Virus record (IMG/VR): IMGVR_UViG_3300030118_004641
Span: 1 to 30,990 of that record
DNA length: 30,990 bases
Source of the DNA: a virus
Strand: one strand, 5' to 3'
Below are positions 17,253 to 23,058 of this stretch, one piece after another (positions within the stretch are counted from its first letter, which is position 1; each line of letters begins with the position of its first letter). The notes beneath the pieces are model-generated. The model ran no database searches. It saw only the letters and a program-made list of their open reading frames with translations, and had not been told where the DNA came from. The position numbers were made by a program, and so were the translations under genes.

Positions 17253-17310
17253 AAAAAATGGCAAGAAACCATCAATGGTAAAGAAACGGATTAAACGTGC
17301 CAAAAGATAG
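17230..17310 (+). CDS. Possible tiny basic ORF (26 aa)
   Basis: ATG at 17230 opens a 26-residue frame ending TAG at 17310: MPKKINSKKNGKKPSMVKK then a short RIKRAKR tail. It overlaps the 3' end of the HTH gene (23 bp) and the 5' end of the next gene (14 bp), and has AAGAAG as a possible ribosome site at 17222-17227. Its composition (Lys, Arg, Asn, Ser, Gly) is like the small basic proteins nearby. It is too short to be proven; A-rich sequence can give such frames by chance. Confidence 0.35.
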   Translation: MPKKINSKKNGKKPSMVKKRIKRAKR

Positions 17311-17629
17311 TTGTTACAAGAAAGTAAAAAGATCCTATAAAAAATTTCCATCAGCACGAGCAAGTCAAGCGATTGCAAAATGTAGAAAGGGAAAGGGTAA
17401 TGTACGAAAAACCAAAAAAGGTTCATCCCTAAAACGTTGGCAAAAAGAGAAATGGATTGACACACGAACAGGAAAACCCTGTGGAGCAAAGACAAATAAA
17501 AAACAATATTGCCGACCATCAAAACGTGTGTCTTCGAAGACTCCCAAAACTGCATCACAGGTAAGCGCATCAAAAAAACGTGCTAATCTACGTAGAAAAC
17601 AACAGGGTAAAAGAGCAAAGAGAGTTTAA
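17297..17629 (+). CDS. Basic two-module protein (YKxxPSAxAS / RWxxEKWxD...CRPSKRVS)
   Basis: A 110-aa protein starting at GTG 17297, the only sensible start. Two modules are visible. Residues about 4-35 read DSCYKKVKRSYKKFPSARAS followed by AIAKCRK, a pattern I remember in cyanophages and algal viruses. Residues about 45-85 read RWQKEKWIDTRTGKPCGA and CRPSKRVSSKTPKT, resembling a small domain (I recall DUF5872) of large algal viruses and bacteria. Cys 6 and 29, and 59 and 68, may bind metal or form disulphides. Strongly basic, so nucleic acid binding is likely. It overlaps the opposite-strand primase gene by 4 bp. Function unknown. Confidence 0.6.
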   Translation: MPKDSCYKKVKRSYKKFPSARASQAIAKCRKGKGNVRKTKKGSSLKRWQKEKWIDTRTGKPCGAKTNKKQYCRPSKRVSSKTPKTASQVSASKKRANLRRKQQGKRAKRV

Positions 17630-19851
17630 TCTTCTTCATCATCTGGACTATAATAGAAACCGGAACGGTTTTGTTCATTTCGCCTACATCTTTTACCATC
17701 ATTTTGTAGAATACAACCTAACTGTGATAACAGATTCGGGTAGAAATTTGGATATGTAATCGGTCTGATAGATCTACCCTGATAAATCTCTTCAATCATA
17801 TCGGCAACTGTAAAATAACTACCTGATCTATCCTGCACATATTCCGTAACTAGGGTATCATGTATACCTATTACTGTATGGCGTTCATTCATTTCTCTTG
17901 ATAGTTTTTGCTCTGCTTTTGTCAACCACCAAGGTACGCCATCTTTAAAATAATGAACAGCCTCGGCCCATAATTGATCACGTTCCTGTCGAAGATTGCT
18001 TTCTTTAAATGCTAACGTGTCTTCCTCACCAGTGCATTTGACATACCAATAACGACGAGATCCTGACTTGTCTTTAAAAATTTGCACATCATTGTCATTG
18101 ACACTGGCTACAAGCGTACTTGAACGCATGACCTTCACTTCAAATTTATCGTATGCTCGACGAAATGTATCCGTACTGTCAGACAGAAAATTTTTGATAA
18201 CGTTGGTATCCTTTTTATGCATTGCGCTTAGTTCAGCCATTTCGTGTATCCATGCAGTTCTAAGAATCGATTGACCATCTTTATGCCCAATGTTTATGGG
18301 GCTGCTATTGTACCAACTATATCCCGTAATCGTGCAGCATCCTGCTAGTGTTCGAATAAACGTACCCTTCCCATGACCCTGAGGCGCATCAAATACGATC
18401 ATTGTATCCAGTTTACAACCAGGCTGTAATGCTCTAGCTACGGCTCCGATCATCCATTTTTTACTATATATTTTATTTAATTTTGTATTGTCGCATTTCA
18501 GATATTTACGCAGTGTATTGTGTATCCGTCGTTTTTTATCCCACACCAATGACTCTAAATAATCAACCAATGTATTTTTTGTGCGCTGTTCTGCGTATAA
18601 TAAAATTGCATCTGAAATCATTTTTCGGTCTATTTTTCTACCGGGATAATATTTTTTCCTCAGTTTGTTCATCAGCTCCAATTCAAACACATCATGAACT
18701 GCATGCGCGTCACAAAAAATTTGTTGCCGAACTTCACATTTCCAAATATTTAAATCCATTATAGATAACATTGATAATAGATTATCTACACATAATAAAT
18801 AACGCCATTGTCTGTTGTTATCACTGTACTGTAACTCTATATCATTGTCAGTACACAAACAGTCAAGATGAATTTTTTTGCTATTGACACATGTCAGTCT
18901 ATATCGAGACACGCCAAACAGGTTTGTAGTTCGTGTCATAAATGCGCTACCAAGTGTACCCGAATTGGGTGCATAACATTGGTATTTATCATTACGTTTA
19001 GGTAGTGTATCCCAATTATTGACGTACCAAATAAATGGTTTGGCATGACCATCACTACCAGTGATAGGGTAGTTGGATGGTACAACTATGGTTTTATATC
19101 GTTGTCCAGATATATCATTATTGTAATCATAACTAACACTATCATGGCTAGCAATAGGTCTTGGTTTGGGTTTATTTGTATCGGAATGTTCATCTTTCTT
19201 TTGGTGCAATACCCTATCTACATCGATCACGTTTCCATCTCCATGTTTTATCCATTTGTTGTTTTCCCTATCAACGCGTGTAGCAGGAAAAAACCAAAAG
19301 CGGCTTGGGTCTTTTGTCTGTATATCATTTTTTGGAAAAATTTTTTGCATACGCGACCAAAATAATTTGTATTCCGTGGATAAAATTGGTCTGGTAACTG
19401 GTAGTATTATGCGAAACGTCCATCCTGTTTTTATCCCCTGCGAATAGCTAGAATATGCAATATAACACATACCATCCAGTACGGAAAACACTGATCGTAC
19501 ATCATCATTTGTGAGGCTATCCATATCTAATACAAATGCGTTTATTTTATCAACGTTAGATATACAACGTTTATCATCTAGCGAACGCCAGGAAACGGGA
19601 CAAAATAACGGAGCATCTTCTTTGCCAGACTCTATTTTTTTTCCTGTTTTGTTTGTGTATGTACGCATGTTATGAATAATTAAATGCGATAATTTATCGA
19701 GCGTAATCATTATTGGTTTTGATTTTGATAGTTGATTCGTCTGATACCAACTACCCTTTGGTGCTGGATGATACGTACCTGATATTCTTATATCCTGTGC
19801 TCGTTGTTTGCAATCAGATTTATAATCAGTTATACTATTTTGTGTGGTCAT
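17626..19851 (-). CDS. Primase-helicase: AEP primase fused to VirE-type ATPase
   Basis: A 741-aa replication protein. The N-terminal half (about 1-210) shows archaeo-eukaryotic primase motifs: VLDMD (107-111, metal-binding Asp pair), a Tyr/Ser-rich strand then FRIILPVTRP (146-155), and KDPSRFWFFPA (180-190). The C-terminal half is a virulence-associated E-type (PF05272-like) P-loop ATPase: Walker A FDAPQGHGKGT (487-497), Walker B AWIHEMAEL (533-541), a sensor strand with SVND (583-586) and GSRRYWYV (597-604). It probably primes and unwinds the phage origin. It is the last gene of the minus operon; AGGAAG precedes its ATG. No DNA polymerase gene is present, so elongation should rely on the host. 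Confidence 0.8.
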   Translation of the reverse strand: MTTQNSITDYKSDCKQRAQDIRISGTYHPAPKGSWYQTNQLSKSKPIMITLDKLSHLIIHNMRTYTNKTGKKIESGKEDAPLFCPVSWRSLDDKRCISNVDKINAFVLDMDSLTNDDVRSVFSVLDGMCYIAYSSYSQGIKTGWTFRIILPVTRPILSTEYKLFWSRMQKIFPKNDIQTKDPSRFWFFPATRVDRENNKWIKHGDGNVIDVDRVLHQKKDEHSDTNKPKPRPIASHDSVSYDYNNDISGQRYKTIVVPSNYPITGSDGHAKPFIWYVNNWDTLPKRNDKYQCYAPNSGTLGSAFMTRTTNLFGVSRYRLTCVNSKKIHLDCLCTDNDIELQYSDNNRQWRYLLCVDNLLSMLSIMDLNIWKCEVRQQIFCDAHAVHDVFELELMNKLRKKYYPGRKIDRKMISDAILLYAEQRTKNTLVDYLESLVWDKKRRIHNTLRKYLKCDNTKLNKIYSKKWMIGAVARALQPGCKLDTMIVFDAPQGHGKGTFIRTLAGCCTITGYSWYNSSPINIGHKDGQSILRTAWIHEMAELSAMHKKDTNVIKNFLSDSTDTFRRAYDKFEVKVMRSSTLVASVNDNDVQIFKDKSGSRRYWYVKCTGEEDTLAFKESNLRQERDQLWAEAVHYFKDGVPWWLTKAEQKLSREMNERHTVIGIHDTLVTEYVQDRSGSYFTVADMIEEIYQGRSIRPITYPNFYPNLLSQLGCILQNDGKRCRRNEQNRSGFYYSPDDEED

Positions 19852-19872
19852 ATCTGTCTTCCTGTGGTGTGA

Positions 19873-20076
19873 TCATTGTGTGGTGTAAGAGGCGGGTTGT
19901 TCATCTTTTGAACCCGCCTCTTCTATTATGAGCATCATGAGATTGTCTGCAATAAATAATCCTAACGCCTGGCGAATACATGCAGATGTGTTCAAACCTT
20001 TTGCTCTAGCGATGGTCTGGAATGTTTCATACGTTTTTTTATCCATGCGTAACATGTAGGCTTTTCGTTTACTCAT
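19873..20076 (-). CDS. Ribbon-helix-helix (Arc/MetJ-like) transcription factor
   Basis: A 67-aa protein with N-terminal MSKRKAYMLRMDKKTYETF, a beta-strand basic/aromatic segment, followed by two helices (about 15-30, 33-50; LNTSACIRQALGLFI) as in Arc-type repressors. The C-terminal 16 residues are encoded over a 12-bp perfect hairpin (19887-19922). It overlaps the gene upstream by 8 bp. It is a good candidate for autoregulating the minus operon or binding the palindromes at 22,520-22,936. It could also be an antitoxin-like protein, but no toxin partner is visible. Confidence 0.6.
   Translation of the reverse strand: MSKRKAYMLRMDKKTYETFQTIARAKGLNTSACIRQALGLFIADNLMMLIIEEAGSKDEQPASYTTQ
19887..19922. 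other. Strong hairpin inside the 3' end of the RHH gene
   Basis: AAGAGGCGGGTT (19887-19898) and its perfect reverse complement AACCCGCCTCTT (19911-19922) form a 12-bp stem with a 12-nt loop. It lies in the final codons of the ribbon-helix-helix gene, upstream of the primase-helicase gene. Neither strand has a T-run after it, so it is not a standard terminator. It could act as a transcript-stability element, partial attenuator or processing site between these two genes. Confidence 0.5.
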
Positions 20077-20326
20077 CCTGTTTATCCTGATTGTTATAGG
20101 TTGTTACGCTGCATTGTAAATTACTCAGCTGATCTGGATGTTTTTTTGCAAACATTCTGTACGCGTCTTGCAAAATCTCCTCGATTGAACGGCTAGGTCT
20201 AGGCTCGTATCCTGCACTATCATAGGCTGTACAGTTAGGTTTGTTTTGTGATCGATATAAATCGTGTCTCATATAGTGATGGTGATGATCATCAATACGT
20301 GTAGCATTTGTTTTATTTTTTTTCAT
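20069..20326 (-). CDS. Small early protein, unrecognised
   Basis: An 85-aa protein with AGGAG 8 nt upstream of its ATG. N-terminal half is charged and includes a run of four His residues (HHHH, residues 14-17) and SRSIEEILQDAYRMF as a helix at about 46-60. No family recognised. It lies between the annealing protein and the RHH regulator (8-bp overlap with the latter), so it probably takes part in early phage gene control or replication, but nothing in it proves this. Confidence 0.5.
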   Translation of the reverse strand: MKKNKTNATRIDDHHHHYMRHDLYRSQNKPNCTAYDSAGYEPRPSRSIEEILQDAYRMFAKKHPDQLSNLQCSVTTYNNQDKQDE

Positions 20327-20337
20327 TGTTTATACTC

Positions 20338-20826
20338 CTATTGGGGTGGTAGTTCTTCGAATGAGCACATACCCGTGCCCAAAAATAATCTGATGCATCT
20401 GGCGTACGCTCGTGTCTCGCTCATACGAATGAACGCAGTTTGAACCATTTTACCAGTGTTAGACGGACAACTATCGCCATGGGCGATAAATGTGCCTCGT
20501 GTACCTGTGGCAGTGGCTCTATGTACACACGTCATATTATCGTAATCGATGTGCACAATTTCTGATTCGAGAGATTGCAATCCGTTACGATGTGCTACAT
20601 CTAGCAGACCCGAAAAAAGAACAAATTCTTTTCCTTTTAAATTTATGATATGGTTGTTAGCACGTAGTGTATCGGTTATTGATTGCCTCTCCTCGGGTAA
20701 ACAGCGATCACAACTATAATATTTTTTGCCTGATACGTGTACTGTGTGCGTCGCGAGCACATTACACTTCGAACAGGTCACAGCCAGTTGTGTGTCGATA
20801 GCGGATAGTTTGTTTATGATTATCAT
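20338..20826 (-). CDS. Zinc-ribbon plus Rad52/Sak-like ssDNA annealing protein
   Basis: A 162-aa protein with a perfect GGAGG upstream of its ATG. Residues 18-40 hold two Cys pairs (CSKC at 19-22 and CDRC at 38-41), a zinc ribbon. The C-terminal half contains FIAHGDSCPSNTGKMVQTAF then RMSETRAYARCIRLFLGTGM and FEEL, matching the conserved 'GDASP-x-N...RMAETRAKARALR...EEL' pattern of phage recombination/annealing proteins (Rad52-like Sak type, as I remember them). Role: annealing single-stranded DNA in replication, with RusA possibly resolving the junctions. It is in the same operon as the primase-helicase. Confidence 0.6.
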   Translation of the reverse strand: MIIINKLSAIDTQLAVTCSKCNVLATHTVHVSGKKYYSCDRCLPEERQSITDTLRANNHIINLKGKEFVLFSGLLDVAHRNGLQSLESEIVHIDYDNMTCVHRATATGTRGTFIAHGDSCPSNTGKMVQTAFIRMSETRAYARCIRLFLGTGMCSFEELPPQ

Positions 20827-21065
20827 TGTGCCTCCATTTTTATTTTTTGTGTGTTGATTAATTCATCCTCAATGATATTTTTTTGTTTGGTTAGGTACGT
20901 TATCTCATGACGTAATCCTAAAATAGTTTTGTATCGTTGGGTTGTTATATTACGTGGTGTGTCTGCATCCATCCTGCTAAATGAAATCACATGATAGTGC
21001 AATTCACTTTGCCGTTGTGTGATAGATCTGCATAGTACATCATATCGTCGTTGTTTACGTATCAT
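20823..21065 (-). CDS. Small helical early protein, unrecognised
   Basis: An 80-aa charged protein with a long coiled-coil-like helix at the C-terminus (about 44-80, KTILGLRHEITYLTKQKNI pattern). No recognised family. Starts by an ATGA overlap with the upstream gene and overlaps the annealing gene start by 4 bp (20823-20826). Expression is thus coupled to that gene. A role as an accessory factor of the annealing protein is possible but not shown. Confidence 0.5.
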   Translation of the reverse strand: MIRKQRRYDVLCRSITQRQSELHYHVISFSRMDADTPRNITTQRYKTILGLRHEITYLTKQKNIIEDELINTQKIKMEAQ

Positions 21066-21793
21066 GGGACACGTCCTATGATGTACGTTTCTTTCTCCAT
21101 ATCAACAGAGATATATATGTCTCGCCTACCGTCAATGACTCCATTCCACGTAATTTTTTTCGTGGTTCCTGGACGTTGTGTTGTTTTTGATATGCGTATG
21201 AACTCAGAAATATGGTAGTATTCACCTCGATATTTGATGAAAAAACATCGTTTATCCAGATCCCAATGCGCTACGGGATCTGGACTACAAATATGATTTT
21301 TCGGGATATAATTCGAAATGATTCTCGGATCATCATCATATTTATCTATTATGTATCGAGCTAGATCTATTAAAAGATCATATTTGTCAGTTGTTATGTG
21401 ATCAATTGCGTTATCAAATGTAGGCGTGACAAAATTTACATAGTTACCGTCAAACAAAAAAATGTTATTCGTGTATACATTAATCTCCAATTGATAGTTA
21501 TGGCATCCGTAACCTGATTCTATTGTGATAAAAATTTTATCCTCAATCACTAGCCATAGGTGAACAAATAATTGATCGCTACCCAATTGTACGGGTTGTT
21601 CACACCAACTATTTGTTATGGCTAAGAACGTTTCGATTCGTCCATATTTTTTTATGTTTTGACGTAATGATTTATTAATGTGTTGTATTGTAGTCATAGT
21701 GTTTTCCTGTGGTGTGAAATCTTCGAATCGTGTGTCAATGTGCCATTGGCCAGATTCTATCAGACCGATTATGTAATCGCCTGTTTTACTCAT
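21062..21793 (-). CDS. Early protein, unrecognised
   Basis: 243 aa from the ATG at 21793 (MSKTGDYIIG), which gives a 4-bp ATGA overlap with the upstream gene and has GGATGAA as ribosome site; an upstream ATG at 21805 adds four residues. The protein is rich in Ile, Tyr and Asp. I see no catalytic motif, transmembrane segment or cysteine cluster. It is the second gene of the early minus operon, where phages often encode host-takeover or anti-defence proteins; this is inference only. Confidence 0.5.
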   Translation of the reverse strand: MSKTGDYIIGLIESGQWHIDTRFEDFTPQENTMTTIQHINKSLRQNIKKYGRIETFLAITNSWCEQPVQLGSDQLFVHLWLVIEDKIFITIESGYGCHNYQLEINVYTNNIFLFDGNYVNFVTPTFDNAIDHITTDKYDLLIDLARYIIDKYDDDPRIISNYIPKNHICSPDPVAHWDLDKRCFFIKYRGEYYHISEFIRISKTTQRPGTTKKITWNGVIDGRRDIYISVDMEKETYIIGRVP

Positions 21794-22131
21794 TGGTTCA
21801 TCCATGTATCAAATTCATGATCCATAATACATTCCCGTATGATCTGTTCACCTACGATGTACACGTACATGTTTACAACGTTTTCAGGTTCCGATACATC
21901 AGTGTGTATTGTTCCAAAATTATCACGCTCGTATTCCTGGATGACTCCTATGCATGAAAACGCATTTGTTCCTAGCCATTGTGCCGCCTGATAACTCCCC
22001 ACAATATAGTATTTAGTATTAAAAATTTCATTGTGTAGATCCCAAATATTCTCTACATTGATCCTCATGTAACCGCCTATTTCTTTTAATCGGTTTTTGC
22101 AGTATTCCTTGATTTCATCTTGTTTGTACAT
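21790..22131 (-). CDS. First gene of the early operon, small phage protein
   Basis: A 113-aa protein with AGGAT 6 nt upstream of its ATG and a strong promoter 50 bp before it. The pattern MRINVENIWDLHNEIFNT, YIVGSYQAAQWLG, YERDNFGTIHTDVSEPE and NMYVYIVGEQII looks like a small family I have seen in unrelated phages without assigned function. As the promoter-proximal gene it is probably the most highly expressed early product. Anti-defence is a plausible but unsupported guess. Confidence 0.55.
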   Translation of the reverse strand: MYKQDEIKEYCKNRLKEIGGYMRINVENIWDLHNEIFNTKYYIVGSYQAAQWLGTNAFSCIGVIQEYERDNFGTIHTDVSEPENVVNMYVYIVGEQIIRECIMDHEFDTWMNQ

Positions 22132-22160
22132 TTGTTTATCCTGTTGTGTGTGTGTGAAGT

Positions 22161-22176
22161 GATAGTTTTGTCTATC
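22161..22176. promoter_or_regulatory. Putative operator at the early transcription start
   Basis: GATAG at 22161-22165 and CTATC at 22172-22176 form an inverted repeat with a 6-bp centre, sitting just downstream of the minus promoter's -10 box and over its likely start site. This is a classic place for a repressor operator or a 5' UTR hairpin. Confidence 0.4.
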
Positions 22177-22182
22177 GCTAAA

Positions 22183-22212
22183 TATATATCGTTATGATAT
22201 ACAATATGTCAA
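22183..22212 (-). promoter_or_regulatory. Leftward sigma70-type early promoter
   Basis: On the minus strand, a perfect TTGACA (reverse complement of 22207-22212) is followed after 18 bp by TATATA (22183-22188). Transcription would start near 22,176 and cover the minus-strand operon down to 17,626. The spacing is slightly longer than the ideal 17. Confidence 0.65.
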
Positions 22213-22281
22213 GATTATTTTTAAATTTTTTTTACCGTTGTACGAGATGATACATATTTTTGTATGATTTTGATCTGTTTG

Positions 22282-22377
22282 CTGTTCAATCATCAGGTTT
22301 ATGTTGAACAGACTTGAACAGCAATAATCAAGGTTGTAACTAGTTTATCGTAGTTTTGTATGTTACTGTTCAATCAT
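22282..22377. repeat. CTGTTCAATCAT direct repeats and TTGAACAG inverted copies
   Basis: CTGTTCAATCAT occurs at 22282-22293 and again at 22366-22377. TTGAACAG, the reverse complement of its first eight bases, lies at 22304-22311 and 22314-22321. Together they make a four-part set of half-sites related to the TGAACA core of the large array to the right. Confidence 0.6.
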
Positions 22378-22454
22378 TATTCTAACAAAGTTTTCAGAAA
22401 ATCGTGACAAACCGACCCACTGTCGCAGTTTTTAGTAAAATGTTTTTTTTCGCT

Positions 22455-22492
22455 TGAACAGCTGAACAGCTGAACATATTATCAGCTGAACA
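22455..22492 (+). repeat. TGAACA half-sites on an 8-bp phase
   Basis: TGAACA starts at 22455, 22463, 22471 and 22487, all in the same orientation and on a common 8-bp grid with one position (22479) left empty. The first three are a tandem of the unit TGAACAGC. These are probably half-sites of the palindromes located from 22,641 onwards. Confidence 0.65.
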
Positions 22493-22520
22493 CATGATCA
22501 GGAACGAACACAATGCTTTT

Positions 22521-22800
22521 ATCTACCTACAAGTAGATTACAATATGAATAGTTTAAACTATATTTATGTACTCTCTGGTAGATTATGAACACGTTGTGT
22601 ATGTCGTTGTATGCAGGATTTAAACGGTGTTAGGTAAACCGAACACCGTTCAATTCTACCCGTCAGTAGGTTTAAGTGAACAGCGTTCAGTCTATAGTAT
22701 CCTACTCATGGGTAGATTATATTGAAGCGAACTTGTCCGACGTTCAGCGTTCCCACTGAACAGGCGTTCAGGGTAGGGTGTTATCTACTAGCCGGTAGAT
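22521..22800. repeat. Five ATCTAC-N6-GTAGAT palindromes
   Basis: Copies at 22521-22538 (exact), 22567-22584 (ATGTAC left arm), 22654-22671 (TTCTAC/GTAGGT), 22700-22717 (degenerate left arm) and 22783-22800 (exact). The core is CTAC-N6-GTAG, always with a 6-bp centre whose sequence varies. Starts are spaced 46, 87, 46 and 83 bp. Four are followed by ATTA or TTTA on the right side, so the repeated block extends beyond the palindrome. This looks like a second protein-binding site alternating with the GAAC sites. Confidence 0.7.
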
Positions 22801-22935
22801 TAATTTACTGAACAAACGTTCAGGGGTTTTTTCTGTGGCCGGGGTAAAATACACTGAACAAACGTTCACCTACTGAACAGGCGTTCAGGGTGTTTCTGCT
22901 ACCGAACACTGTTCGGATACTGAACAAATGTTCAG
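22641..22935. repeat. Eight GAAC-N3/4-GTTC palindromes
   Basis: Sites at 22641-22651, 22678-22688, 22756-22771, 22808-22823, 22854-22869, 22873-22888, 22902-22916 and 22920-22935. Consensus CTGAACARRYGTTCAG; three have a 3-bp centre (22641, 22678, 22904) and five have 4 bp. Two copies are CTGAACAGGCGTTCAG exactly, and two share the CTGAACAAACGTTCA core. The last four lie within 82 bp, with centres 19, 28.5 and 18.5 bp apart. They resemble Gram-positive LexA (SOS) boxes in form, but the copy number fits iterons or multiple operators better. Confidence 0.75.
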
Positions 22936-22960
22936 TACGGGGGTACCCCACCCCCCAAAG

Positions 22961-22976
22961 TCTTGACGTGTCAAGA
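22961..22976. repeat. TCTTGACGTGTCAAGA palindrome
   Basis: Six-base arms TCTTGA and TCAAGA around CGTG form a perfect inverted repeat at the right edge of the GAAC/GTTC array, about 55 bp upstream of the late promoter. It may be an additional operator. Confidence 0.5.
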
Positions 22977-23028
22977 GCTGCGCTACCCCAAAAAATATCT
23001 GGATAACTTTTTAAGGTTCTAGTACTTT

Positions 23029-23058
23029 TCGACATATAAGGCATGTTTTTGTTATACT
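23029..23058 (+). promoter_or_regulatory. Rightward sigma70-type promoter for the late operon
   Basis: TCGACA (23029-23034, one base from TTGACA), an 18-bp spacer and TATACT (23053-23058) form a good host-type promoter. Transcription would start near 23,065, giving a leader of about 75 nt with a CCAACGTTGG palindrome (23101-23110) before the resolvase gene. No phage RNA polymerase is present to use other promoters. Confidence 0.6.

Noticed and set aside
22641-22935. CRISPR array
   Set aside because: Units are short dyads with irregular spacing and no constant spacers or repeat length.
22641-22935. Calling the GAAC-N4-GTTC sites true LexA boxes
   Set aside because: Shape matches the Gram-positive SOS box, but the host is unknown, centres vary between 3 and 4 bp, and eight copies exceed a normal SOS promoter.
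22820-23044. Minus-strand frame of 74 codons across the palindrome array
   Set aside because: Its product is coded by the repeats, and there is no ribosome site or family resemblance.
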